From contig NZ_VITA01000021.1 of assembly GCF_007827695.1 (NCBI RefSeq), positions 1 through 64,000 of the forward strand: 64,000 bases of DNA, given 5' to 3'. Below the pieces are notes generated by a model that made no database searches, was not told the origin of the DNA, and worked only from the letters and a program-made list of their open reading frames with translations. Of the stretch, positions 16,576 through 24,733 are shown piece after piece. The position numbers and the translations under genes were made by a program. Numbering within the stretch: the stretch's first letter is position 1; the number at the start of each line of letters is the position of its first letter. Source of the stretch: Sinorhizobium medicae (GTDB lineage: Bacteria > Pseudomonadota > Alphaproteobacteria > Rhizobiales > Rhizobiaceae).

Positions 16576-17769
16576 ATGAACGACCTTTTGCTCCGCAACG
16601 TCAGGCCCATGGCAGGCGAAAGCTGCGATATCCTGATTAGGGACGGAAAGATCGCCGGTTTCGGGCGTTTTGAAGCGGAACCAGGCATGGCCGTGGAAGA
16701 TGGCGGCAACGCCATCGCCGCCCCCGGGCTGATCGATGCGCATACCCATCTCGACAAGACGACCTGGGGCATGCCGTGGCATGTCAACAACCGCGCCGCA
16801 GTCCTGCGTGAGCGTATCGATTTCGAACGCGAGCATCGTCTGGAGATCGGCATCGATCCGCACCGCCAGTCGATGCGTCATGCGATCGGTCTGGCCGCGC
16901 ATGGCGCAACGCATATCCGAAGCCATGTCGATATCGATCCGGTTCATCGCCTGTCGCTGGTCGAGGGCGTCTGGGAAACGCGCGAGAAGCTCAGGGGCAT
17001 CATCGACATCGAAATCGTCGCGTTTCCCCAATCAGGCCTGATGGTCATGCCCGGCACGAAGGAGTTGCTCGACGAGGCGCTGCGTCAGGGCTGCGAAGTG
17101 CTGGGCGGCATCGATCCGTGCGGGATAGACCGCGATCCGAAGGGCCAGCTCGACATTCTGTTTGCACTCGCCACCAAGCATGGCGTTCCGATCGACATTC
17201 ACCTGCATGAGACGGGCGATCTCGGCGCCTTCACCATGGAACTCATCTTCGAGCGGATCCGCGCCAACGGCATGGAAGGCAAGGTGGCAATCAGCCACGC
17301 CTTTGCGCTCGGCATGAACGACTATCTGCGCGTCGGCCAGCTGATCGAGCAGCTCGCTATTCTCGACGTCGCGATCCTCACCACCGGCGCGCCTTCGGCC
17401 ACGGTGCCCTCGATCAAGCGCCTGAAGGAAGCGGCCGTGCGCGTCGGCGGCGGCTGTGACGGTATCCGTGACACCTGGGGACCATGGGGCCAGCCGGACA
17501 TGCTGGACCGCGCCAAGGTTATCGGCATGAAGAACGGCGTGCGCTCGGATCACGATCTGGAGCATTTGCTGCACATCGTCTCGCAAGGCGGTGCGGATAT
17601 CATGCGGCTTGAAAATTACGGCCTTGAAGTCGGCCGCGATGCGGACTTCACCCTGTTGACCGGCGAGACGCTGGCGCATGCCGTGGTCGATGTCGCCCCG
17701 CGTCCGCTGGTCGTCAAAGGGGGTCGCGTCACGGCCCGTCAGGGTGTCGCCGTCGTGGAGATGCCGTAA
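16576..17769 (+). CDS. Cytosine deaminase-like amidohydrolase
   Basis: A 397-residue amidohydrolase of the CodA type, cytoplasmic, expected to deaminate or hydrolyse a cyclic nitrogen compound. It has GLIDAHTHLDKTTWG (metal ligands His56 and His58), DIHLHETGD (metal His and proton-shuttle Glu), AISHAFALG and CDGIRDTWGPWG (metal Asp). These match cytosine deaminase and its isoguanine, creatinine and atrazine-active relatives. The ATG at 16576 follows the permease by five bases. Its stop overlaps the next gene by one base. Substrate cannot be fixed from sequence. Confidence 0.85.
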   Translation: MNDLLLRNVRPMAGESCDILIRDGKIAGFGRFEAEPGMAVEDGGNAIAAPGLIDAHTHLDKTTWGMPWHVNNRAAVLRERIDFEREHRLEIGIDPHRQSMRHAIGLAAHGATHIRSHVDIDPVHRLSLVEGVWETREKLRGIIDIEIVAFPQSGLMVMPGTKELLDEALRQGCEVLGGIDPCGIDRDPKGQLDILFALATKHGVPIDIHLHETGDLGAFTMELIFERIRANGMEGKVAISHAFALGMNDYLRVGQLIEQLAILDVAILTTGAPSATVPSIKRLKEAAVRVGGGCDGIRDTWGPWGQPDMLDRAKVIGMKNGVRSDHDLEHLLHIVSQGGADIMRLENYGLEVGRDADFTLLTGETLAHAVVDVAPRPLVVKGGRVTARQGVAVVEMP

Positions 17770-19262
17770 TGAGCGGAGCGTTCGATACCCTTCCGCTCGG
17801 GCGCCGGCCGGAAGGCCGCACACTGATCACCGCAAGCTGGGTCGTCGGGCATAAGGACGGCAGACACCGGCTTCTCCGCAATGGCGAGGTGGTTTTCGAG
17901 AACGGCGAGATTCTGTTCGTCGGGCACCGTTTCGCCGGTGAAACGGCGCGCCGGATCGACTTCGGCGACGCCTTGATCAGCCCCGGCCTGATCGATCTCG
18001 ACGCGCTGTCCGATCTCGATACGACCATCCTCGGCATCGACAATCATCCCGGCTGGGCCAAGGGCCGCGTCTGGCCGCGCTCCTATGTCGAGGCCGGTCC
18101 TTATGAAATGTACACGCAGGAGGAGCTTGCTTTTCAGAAGCGGTTCGCCTTCGCCCAGCTGTTGTTGAACGGCATTACCACGGCCGCTCCCATCGCCTCG
18201 TTGTTTTATCGAGAATGGGGTGAAACGGTCGCCGAATTCGACGCCGCTGCGGAGGCCGCGGGGGAACTTGGCTTGCGTGTCTATCTGAGCCCCGCCTATC
18301 GTTCGGGCGGAATGGTGCTGGAAGCGCCTGGCAAGATCGTGCCGGTCTTCGACGAGGAGCGCGGTATTCAGGGTCTGAAAGACGCCATTGCCTACATTGA
18401 ACGCCAGAATGGCCGCCATGGCGACCTGGTGCGCGGCATGCTGGCGCCGGACCGAGTGGAGACCTCGACGATCGGGCTCTTACAGCGCACCGATGCCGCC
18501 GCTCGCGATCTAGGCTGCAAATTCCGGCTGCATATGGCGCAGGGTGCGATGGAAGTCGACACTGTGCGCATGCTGCACGGCTCGACAGCACCGGTCTGGC
18601 TTTCAAACCACGGCCTGCTGAGCGACCGCCTGATCGCGCCGCATGCCACCAATGCCACGGACGAAGACCTCGGCCATTACGCGGCGAACGGCGTTTCCAT
18701 CGTCCATTGTCCGCTCGTCTCGGGCCGTGGCGGTTCGATCCTAAACTCCTTCTCCTCCTGCGTGAAACGCGGGATCAATATTGCCATGGGCACCGACACG
18801 ACCCCGCCCGACATGCTGATGAACCTGCTGGCGGGCCTCATCACGGGCCGCATCGCCGACGGCGCACCGGACCGCCTGCGTTCAGCCGACCTGTTCGATG
18901 CGGCGACGATCGGCGGCGCTAAGGCGCTGGGCCGTTCCGATCTCGGCCATCTGTCACCGGGAGCGCGCGCCGATATTGCGATCTTCCGACTCGACGACGT
19001 CTTCATGGCTCCGTCAATCGACCCGATCACCACGATCGTCACCGGCGGTTCGGGAAAGATCACCCATGCGGTCTTCGTCGACGGCCGCGTCTCCATGCTT
19101 GATCGCCGGTTGGCCGGCTTCGACATGCAGGAGGCGCGCATTCGGGCGCAGATACAATATGACGGGCTGGTCGCCCGATATCCCGAGCGGAGCTGGAACA
19201 ATCCTCCGGTCGCCGAAATCTTCCCGCCCAGCTATCCGATAGAGGGGAACGTCAATGGGTGA
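17769..19262 (+). CDS. Amidohydrolase-like protein B lacking the HxH motif
   Basis: A 497-residue paralogue of the protein at 11236-12726. It shares the LGRRPEGRTL start, the PGLIDLDALSDLD string in place of the metal-binding HxH, GPYEMYTQEELAFQKRFAF, RLHMAQG, MGTDTTPPDM and the C-terminal SYPI. Two independent copies retain the same substitution, which argues for a genuine subfamily rather than decay. It is coupled to the deaminase (TAATG overlap) and overlaps the following ATPase gene by eight bases, so it belongs to the transporter operon. Confidence 0.85.
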   Translation: MSGAFDTLPLGRRPEGRTLITASWVVGHKDGRHRLLRNGEVVFENGEILFVGHRFAGETARRIDFGDALISPGLIDLDALSDLDTTILGIDNHPGWAKGRVWPRSYVEAGPYEMYTQEELAFQKRFAFAQLLLNGITTAAPIASLFYREWGETVAEFDAAAEAAGELGLRVYLSPAYRSGGMVLEAPGKIVPVFDEERGIQGLKDAIAYIERQNGRHGDLVRGMLAPDRVETSTIGLLQRTDAAARDLGCKFRLHMAQGAMEVDTVRMLHGSTAPVWLSNHGLLSDRLIAPHATNATDEDLGHYAANGVSIVHCPLVSGRGGSILNSFSSCVKRGINIAMGTDTTPPDMLMNLLAGLITGRIADGAPDRLRSADLFDAATIGGAKALGRSDLGHLSPGARADIAIFRLDDVFMAPSIDPITTIVTGGSGKITHAVFVDGRVSMLDRRLAGFDMQEARIRAQIQYDGLVARYPERSWNNPPVAEIFPPSYPIEGNVNG

Positions 19263-20238
19263 CATGCAGGAACCAGTCGTCGAAGTCCGCAATCTGCGTG
19301 TGGATTTTCCCGGCCGCCACGGCACCGTAACGGCGCTGTCGGGTATCAGCCTGTCGATTCGGCCGGGCGAAATACTCGGTGTCGTGGGCGAATCCGGCGC
19401 AGGGAAATCCATGACGGGGCTTGCCATTCAGGGTCTGCTCGAAGCGCCGGGCCATATTGCCGGCGGCGAGGTCTGGCTCGGTGAGAGCCGCATCGATACG
19501 CTCGACGACCGCGCCATGGAAAAGATCCGCGGCCGCGAGATCGGCGCGATCTTTCAGGACCCCCTCACCTCGCTCAATCCGCTGTTCACGGTCGGCGCTC
19601 AGCTCGTCGAAACCATTCGCCGGCATCTCGGTCTTGGTAAGGCCGAAGCCCGTGCCCGCGCCGTGCAACTGCTGCGCGATGTCGGCATTCCTTCGCCTGA
19701 GGACCGGGTCAACCAGTATCCGCATCAGTTCTCGGGCGGCATGCGCCAGCGTGTCGTGATCGCACTTGCGCTTGCGGCGTCGCCGAAACTCGTCATCGCC
19801 GACGAACCTACCACGGCGCTCGACGTGTCGATCCAGGCGCAGATCATTTCGCTCCTTCGCAAATTGTGCAAGGAGAAGCAGACCGCCGTCATGCTCGTCA
19901 CGCACGATATGGGCGTGATCGCGGAAGCTGCCGACCGCATTGCGGTCCTGTATGCCGGACGGCTAGTCGAGATCGGGCCCGTCGAGCAGGTGCTGCACCA
20001 GCCGCGCCATCCCTATACGCAAGGTCTTATGGCTTCGATTCCGTCGCTGGGTGCGCGGGTCGAGAGGCTCAACCAGATCGACGGCTCCATGCCGCGCCTG
20101 GACGCCATACCCGACGGCTGCGCCTTCAATCCGCGCTGCAGCATGGCAGGTCCGCGCTGCCGGCGCGAGCAGCCGGAGCTTGTTTTTGCAGGCCATAGTG
20201 CAAGCGCATGCTGGCTGAACGCAGGAGGCACCGCATGA
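19255..20238 (+). CDS. ABC transporter ATP-binding protein (DppD/OppD type)
   Basis: A 327-residue ATPase. Walker A is GESGAGKS (about residues 45-52), the signature is FSGGMRQRV, Walker B is LVIADEPTTALDV and the switch His is in LVTHDMG. The C-terminal oligopeptide/dipeptide domain with GCAFNPRCSMAGPRCR carries Cys residues that in some relatives bind an iron-sulphur cluster. It overlaps its neighbours on both sides (eight bases upstream, ATGA downstream), consistent with tight stoichiometry. Confidence 0.92.
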   Translation: MGDMQEPVVEVRNLRVDFPGRHGTVTALSGISLSIRPGEILGVVGESGAGKSMTGLAIQGLLEAPGHIAGGEVWLGESRIDTLDDRAMEKIRGREIGAIFQDPLTSLNPLFTVGAQLVETIRRHLGLGKAEARARAVQLLRDVGIPSPEDRVNQYPHQFSGGMRQRVVIALALAASPKLVIADEPTTALDVSIQAQIISLLRKLCKEKQTAVMLVTHDMGVIAEAADRIAVLYAGRLVEIGPVEQVLHQPRHPYTQGLMASIPSLGARVERLNQIDGSMPRLDAIPDGCAFNPRCSMAGPRCRREQPELVFAGHSASACWLNAGGTA

Positions 20239-21221
20239 CGAAACCGCTGCAAAAGACGCCGGCATTGACCGTTGACCACCTGGTCAAGACATTCGATGTG
20301 TCCGCTCCCTGGCTCAACCGTGTGGTGGAGCGCAAGCCCCGGCAGTATCTGCAAGCCGTGAACGATATCAGCTTCACCGTGCCCGCCGGGGGCTGCCTCA
20401 GCATCGTCGGCGAGAGCGGCTGCGGAAAATCCACCGTTGCCCGCCTTGTCACCGGCCTGCACCGTCCGACCAGCGGCGCAATGCGCTTCGCGCCCGGAAA
20501 GAGCGGCGCGGCCCTTTCGGCGCAGATGATCTTTCAGGACCCCTACGCCTCGCTCAACCCGCGATGGCGGGTGAAGAATATCGTTGCCGAACCGCTGCGC
20601 GAAATGAAGCTGCGCAAGACCGCCGCCGAAGTCACCGAGCGTGTGGAAGAGCTTCTGCACACGGTCGGGCTATCGCCATCCGACGGTGAGAAGTTCCCGC
20701 ACGAATTTTCCGGTGGTCAGCGCCAGCGCATCTCGATCGCGCGCGCGCTGGCAAGCGAGCCGGAATTCCTGGTCTGCGACGAGCCGACCTCGGCGCTCGA
20801 CGTGTCGGTGCAGGCACAGGTGCTTAACCTGATGCGCCGTTTGCAGGACGAACTGGGGCTGACCTATCTCTTCATCAGCCATGATATGAGCGTCGTTCGC
20901 CAGATGTCGGACCGCATCGCGGTGATGTATCTGGGCCGCATCGTGGAGGAGGGCGACACGGAGCAGCTGTTTGCCGAGCCGCGTCATCCCTACACGCAGC
21001 TCCTGCTGCAGACGATTCCGAACATCGCGGCGCCGAACCGCAACCGGGAGCCCGCCAGCGGCGAAGTGCCGAGCCCGCTGAAGCCGCCGTCCGGCTGTGC
21101 CTTCCACCCGCGTTGCCCGGTGGCCATCGGGCGCTGCTCCAAGGAAGTGCCTGAGGTGCGGGTCTTGCCCAACGGTACCCGTGTGACCTGTCATCTGGTT
21201 GAGGACGGGTTAGCGAAATGA
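20235..21221 (+). CDS. ABC transporter ATP-binding protein (DppF/OppF type)
   Basis: A 328-residue ATPase, partner of the preceding one. Walker A is GESGCGKST, the signature is FSGGQRQRI, Walker B is [13 protein letters not shown] and the switch region is FISHDMS. The C-terminal domain has [18 protein letters not shown]. The start at 20235 gives an ATGA overlap with the stop of the first ATPase; an in-frame codon 27 bases upstream is less likely. It is the last gene of the operon, and a hairpin follows the stop. Confidence 0.92.
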   Translation: MTKPLQKTPALTVDHLVKTFDVSAPWLNRVVERKPRQYLQAVNDISFTVPAGGCLSIVGESGCGKSTVARLVTGLHRPTSGAMRFAPGKSGAALSAQMIFQDPYASLNPRWRVKNIVAEPLREMKLRKTAAEVTERVEELLHTVGLSPSDGEKFPHEFSGGQRQRISIARALASEPEFLVCDEPTSALDVSVQAQVLNLMRRLQDELGLTYLFISHDMSVVRQMSDRIAVMYLGRIVEEGDTEQLFAEPRHPYTQLLLQTIPNIAAPNRNREPASGEVPSPLKPPSGCAFHPRCPVAIGRCSKEVPEVRVLPNGTRVTCHLVEDGLAK

Positions 21222-21228
21222 TGAGGAG

Positions 21229-21259
21229 TGGCGGAAAGCCGCTTACCAGCTCTCCGCCA
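21229..21259. terminator. Hairpin between convergent dppF-like and gntR genes
   Basis: TGGCGGA (21229-21235) pairs with TCCGCCA (21253-21259). It lies between two convergent genes, eight bases after one stop and three before the other, so it could end both transcripts. No strong T-run follows, so the efficiency is uncertain. Confidence 0.5.
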
Positions 21260-21261
21260 TT

Positions 21262-21939
21262 TCATCCCAAGGCTGCGCGCAGATCATGCGAAAAGTCCCT
21301 GATCTCGCTCAAGTCCAGCTCGGCTTCCACATGCTCCAGATGATGCGCCATGAGATGAACGGCTTTTTTGGCCTCCTTCTCCGAAATTGCCTTGACGATA
21401 TCGGCATGTTCGTCCGGGCCGCAATTGAAGCGCGTGGTGTTTCGGTAAACGGCGGTAATCAAAGAACTGCGAGCGATGAGGTCGCGCATGGTCGTAAACA
21501 GGAAATCCGACCCGGTCAGTTCCGCCAGGAGAAGATGGAAGCCGCCGGAAAGTTTGATGATGTCCGTGGTGCTGTCTTCCGCATTGGCGATCCGCTCCTT
21601 CTTGACGTGGTCGCGAAGCCGCTTCACGCTCTCTTTCGACATCGACGTGCATAGGCGTTCCACAATGCACCGTTCCACCGCCTGGCGAACGGAAAACACA
21701 TCGCGGGCCTCTTCCACGGAGGGCTTGCAGACAAAAGCACCACGATTGGGGATGATCGTAACCAGACCGTCGCGTGCGAGAACGGTCAGCGCCTGACGAA
21801 TACGTGCGCGGCTGACGTAAAAAATCGAGGCCAGTTGTTCTTCTTTGAGCTGCACGCCTGGACGCAATCGCCGCTGGGCAATGGAAAGCCATACCTTCTC
21901 GACGATCTGCTCGACCGACATCGCCGCTTGTTCGCTCAT
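21262..21939 (-). CDS. GntR-family (FadR/FCD) transcriptional regulator
   Basis: A 225-residue repressor-type regulator. The N-terminal winged helix reads RLRPGVQLKEEQLASIFYVSRARIRQALTVLARDGLVTIIPNRGAFV; the C-terminal FCD ligand domain begins near VFSVRQAVERCIVE and includes His residues in HLLLAELTGS and MAHHLEHVEAE that could bind a metal. The operator ATTGTCTACAAT lies between this gene and the divergent flavin reductase gene, so it probably regulates itself. The same motif precedes both binding-protein genes, making this the likely controller of the catabolic locus. Confidence 0.9.
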   Translation of the reverse strand: MSEQAAMSVEQIVEKVWLSIAQRRLRPGVQLKEEQLASIFYVSRARIRQALTVLARDGLVTIIPNRGAFVCKPSVEEARDVFSVRQAVERCIVERLCTSMSKESVKRLRDHVKKERIANAEDSTTDIIKLSGGFHLLLAELTGSDFLFTTMRDLIARSSLITAVYRNTTRFNCGPDEHADIVKAISEKEAKKAVHLMAHHLEHVEAELDLSEIRDFSHDLRAALG

Positions 21940-22016
21940 ACTCTGATCTCCTTGCTGAAGCAGACAATCGCGAAGCGCGTGAAAAAGTCAACTCGCGGAT
22001 TCAAATAGCTTGCAAT

Positions 22017-22050
22017 ATTGTCTACAATATGAAAGCTTATTGTAGATCAT
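22017..22050. promoter_or_regulatory. GntR operator in the gntR/flavin reductase divergent region
   Basis: ATTGTCTACAAT (22017-22028) is a perfect match to ATTGTNNACAAT and lies within a longer palindrome, ATATTGT-CT-ACAATAT. A second partial copy, ATTGTAGATCAT, lies at 22039-22050, 22 bases away or two helical turns. The position between divergent genes fits control of both. Confidence 0.65.
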
Positions 22051-22075
22051 ACAGTCGATATTTTTTGGAACCCTG

Positions 22076-22702
22076 ATGGAATTCGATTTTGAAGAGCTCG
22101 AACCGCAAAGCCGCTACAGGCTGCTGACGAATTTCATCGGTCCGCGCCCGATCGCGTTGGTGACGACCCGCTCCGGGAGCGGGCATAGCAATGCTGCGCC
22201 GATGAGCTTTTTCAACGTATTCTCACACGATCCGGCCATCGTCGTGCTGGGTATCCAGCCGCGTCTGACCGGAGAGCCGAAGGATACGATGGTCAATATT
22301 CGCCGCTCCGGTGAATTCGCCATCAGCATGGTCGATATGGCTTTGTCTCAGCAGATGCTGGTCTGCGGGCTCGGCTTCGAGAGCGAGGTCGACGAGCTGG
22401 AAATGGCGGGAATGAAAGCGACCCCGTGCCGCAAGATAGATGTTGCCTATGCCGAGGAGGCACCGTGCGTCTTCGAATGCCGAGTCGAGCGCCTGATCGA
22501 CTATCCACGCCGCACGCTGGTTTTGGGCGAGGTGGTCCACATGCATGTACGGCGCGATTGCCTCGATGCCGCAGGTCATTATGTGAACCCGGAACAATAC
22601 CAGCCCATCGCCCGGCTCCACGCTGACAATTACATCACGTCAGACCGCCAATTCGTTTTGAAGGCCCCGCCGATCGCCGATTTCATAAAGCCGAAGAAAT
22701 AG
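22076..22702 (+). CDS. Flavin reductase-like FMN-binding protein
   Basis: A 208-residue protein of the flavin reductase-like (DIM6/NTAB) fold, cytoplasmic, expected to bind FMN. It starts FDFEELEPQSRYRLLTNFIGPRPIALVTTRSG and has SFFNVFSHDPAIVVLGIQP and KDTMVNIRRSGEFAISMVD, the conserved FMN-contact segments. It may supply reduced flavin or reduce a ring directly. It starts 48 bases after the GntR operator and is followed by the racemase gene 28 bases later, so the pair is likely one transcript. Confidence 0.85.
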   Translation: MEFDFEELEPQSRYRLLTNFIGPRPIALVTTRSGSGHSNAAPMSFFNVFSHDPAIVVLGIQPRLTGEPKDTMVNIRRSGEFAISMVDMALSQQMLVCGLGFESEVDELEMAGMKATPCRKIDVAYAEEAPCVFECRVERLIDYPRRTLVLGEVVHMHVRRDCLDAAGHYVNPEQYQPIARLHADNYITSDRQFVLKAPPIADFIKPKK

Positions 22703-22730
22703 GCTCCAACGACAGGCACCGAATTTCCCC

Positions 22731-23456
22731 ATGCATATTCATCTGATCAATCCCAATTCGACAGCTTCCATGACGACGCAGGCGCTGGAAAGTGCCTTGC
22801 TGGTCAAGCACGCTCACACCCGCGTCTCTGCCTCCAATCCGACGGATACGCCGGTTAGTATCGAGGGTGGCGCCGACGAGGCAATGGCGGTGCCGGGAAT
22901 GCTGGCGGAAATCCGCCAAGGCGAGGCGCAGGGCGTCGACGCCTATGTCATTGCCTGTTTCGATGATCCCGGACTGCACGCAGCGCGCGAAGTCGCCAAG
23001 GGGCCCGTGATCGGCATCTGCCAGGCCGCGGTCCAGGTAGCCATGACGATCAGCCGCCGCTTCTCGGTCATAACCACCCTCCCCCGCTCGGTTCCGATCA
23101 TCGAAGATCTGATAAGTGATTACGGTGCGGAGCGTCACTGCCGAAAAGTACGTGCCATCGATCTTCCGGTCCTTGCCCTCGAGGAAGATCCGCAAAAGGC
23201 CGAGCGGCTCCTGCTGCAGGAAATCGAGCTGGCCAAGGCAGAAGATGGCGCCGAAGCGATTGTGCTCGGCTGTGCGGGAATGTCGTCGCTATGCGACCGT
23301 CTCAAGGAGGCGACAGGCGTGCCGGTGATCGATGGTGTGACTGCCGCAGTCAAAATGGCGGAAGCGCTAATCGGAGCAGGATATACGACCTCCAAGGTCA
23401 ACACTTACGCCTATCCGCGGATCAAAGCCGCAGTCGGTCACAAGGTTTGCGCTTAG
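22731..23456 (+). CDS. Hydantoin/Asp-Glu racemase family protein
   Basis: A 241-residue racemase: MHIHLINPNSTASMT at the start, AYVIACFDDPGL with the first catalytic Cys and IVLGCAGMSSL with the second. The two-Cys arrangement is that of hydantoin and aspartate racemases. A hydantoin-type racemase beside ring-opening amidohydrolases fits a pathway that makes a chiral ring or carbamoyl intermediate usable. An operator copy lies just after the stop. Confidence 0.87.
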   Translation: MHIHLINPNSTASMTTQALESALLVKHAHTRVSASNPTDTPVSIEGGADEAMAVPGMLAEIRQGEAQGVDAYVIACFDDPGLHAAREVAKGPVIGICQAAVQVAMTISRRFSVITTLPRSVPIIEDLISDYGAERHCRKVRAIDLPVLALEEDPQKAERLLLQEIELAKAEDGAEAIVLGCAGMSSLCDRLKEATGVPVIDGVTAAVKMAEALIGAGYTTSKVNTYAYPRIKAAVGHKVCA

Positions 23457-23468
23457 AGAATAGCGGCT

Positions 23469-23480
23469 ATTGTCGACAAT
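23469..23480. promoter_or_regulatory. Fourth GntR operator copy
   Basis: ATTGTCGACAAT is identical to the copy at 12786. It lies 13 bases after the racemase stop and upstream of a run of decayed genes, suggesting that those genes were once part of the regulon. Confidence 0.55.
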
Positions 23481-23501
23481 TTTGTCGTTTGCCAAACTCT
23501 T

Positions 23502-23645
23502 CCGATCCGGGACAATGCGCACCGGGTTATCGCACTGGCGGGCGGAGAATCCAAAACCCAGGCCATTGCCGGCGCTATGAAGCTGGGCATCATCGATGTG
23601 CTTGTCACCGAAAAGTTCACTGCAGCTCGGCTTGCGCTACGTCAA
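23502..23645 (+). pseudogene. SorC/DeoR-type sugar-binding regulator, C-terminal fragment
   Basis: The frame reads NAHRVIALAGGESKTQAIAGAMKLGIIDVLVTEKFTAARLA, the effector-domain ending of SorC-family regulators (usually VIAVAGG..K..AI..AL..GL..VLVTDE.TA). The DNA-binding domain and most of the effector domain are missing. It is the first of several remnants downstream of the operator at 23469. Confidence 0.6.
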
Positions 23646-23734
23646 CCTCGACGTGATCACGAAGGTGGCTCTTCTGCCCGGAGGCCGTCCGCCGATTTCC
23701 GACCAGCGGCACCAAAGCGCGCCAGGCCCGCCAG

Positions 23735-24032
23735 GGCTTCATCTACACTGTGCATTGCGCGGTCTCGAAATTCGGTGTTGTCGGCCTAACGCAGAGCCTT
23801 GCCAAAAGAGCTCGCTCGCCTGGCCATTACGGTGAATGCAATTTGCCCCGGTATCAAGATGTGGCACTACAACGGTGAGTACGGTCCAGGCGAACTCAGG
23901 GGTGAGTGGGTCGACGGCTTTCCCCCGGACCGTGCCGGGACGCCCGCTGAAGTCGGTTCACTTGTCGCCTTTCTTGCGTCTGAGCATGCAAGCTACAGCA
24001 CCGACCCGACCATCAATGTCGATGCGGCTTAA
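23735..24032 (+). pseudogene. SDR, C-terminal half, frameshifted
   Basis: One frame has TVHCAVSKFGVVGLTQSLAK, where HCAVSK replaces the catalytic YxASK (the Tyr is His). After a frameshift near 23803 the next frame continues LARLAITVNAICPGIKM, DRAGTPAEVGSLVAFLASEHASY and TINVDAA to a stop at 24032. The N-terminal Rossmann motif is not found. Loss of the Tyr and the frameshift show an inactive gene. Confidence 0.65.
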
Positions 24033-24189
24033 TCATGTCGTAGTTCAGCCAGTCCGAATGAAACGAAGCGTGCGCAAGCGGTGTGCGCACGCATTGAACC
24101 TGGCATTCTTCTCCAGGCCAAATGGGTTCGGGGAGACTGCCACCAATACGGACCCGAAGGATACAGCCGATCAACCGCCTTCTTCTGCA

Positions 24190-24480
24190 AAGGGCCATCC
24201 GGCGCCAGATCATTACCACTTCCAAGGTCATCAAGCGTTTCTAGCTGGAGCTGGGCGGCAAATCCCCGGAGATCCTCGTTTGATGCGGATTTGGCTCGGG
24301 TTGCCCGGCGCCGCAACGGGCATTTCCGATCGGATTCACGCGGGCGCCGTGGTGGTCAACTGCCATGGGCGAATCGATCCTTTAGTGGGCTTTAGCGGCG
24401 GCAAGGGCGGACTGCCCACCTCGACACGATTTATATGCTGCCTGACGGCCGCTCCGCTGCCGTGGAGCTGCGAGCCAGCG
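24190..24480 (+). pseudogene. Aldehyde dehydrogenase remnant
   Basis: Pieces in different frames match aldehyde dehydrogenase: SKVIKRF, a stop, LELGGKSPEIL and FDADLARVA (the conserved ELGGKSP segment), then RIHAGAVVVNCHGRIDPLVGFSGGK (the C-terminal VNCHG..D...PFGG.K segment). The catalytic Cys region lies in a deletion between them. The 250 bases that follow hold no recognisable gene. Confidence 0.6.
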
Positions 24481-24733
24481 CCGGGTAGTGCAACTTCTTG
24501 AGGATCTTCGATCAGAAGATCGATGCCGAATTCCTTGCCGGCGATGTGCGAGCGCCTCGCCGGCCTGTTGGCCAGGTGCGAACAAAACAGCATCCATCGA
24601 GCTTCCGCGCGGCCCGCCTACTTGCCGGGTTGGCCCTCGTACTTCCTACAGTATCGCAAGCCGACAGCCGCCATTATGATACGAATTTCTGATTTGAAAC
24701 ACAGTGCGAAATGGCAAGCAGGCATTACTCCCG

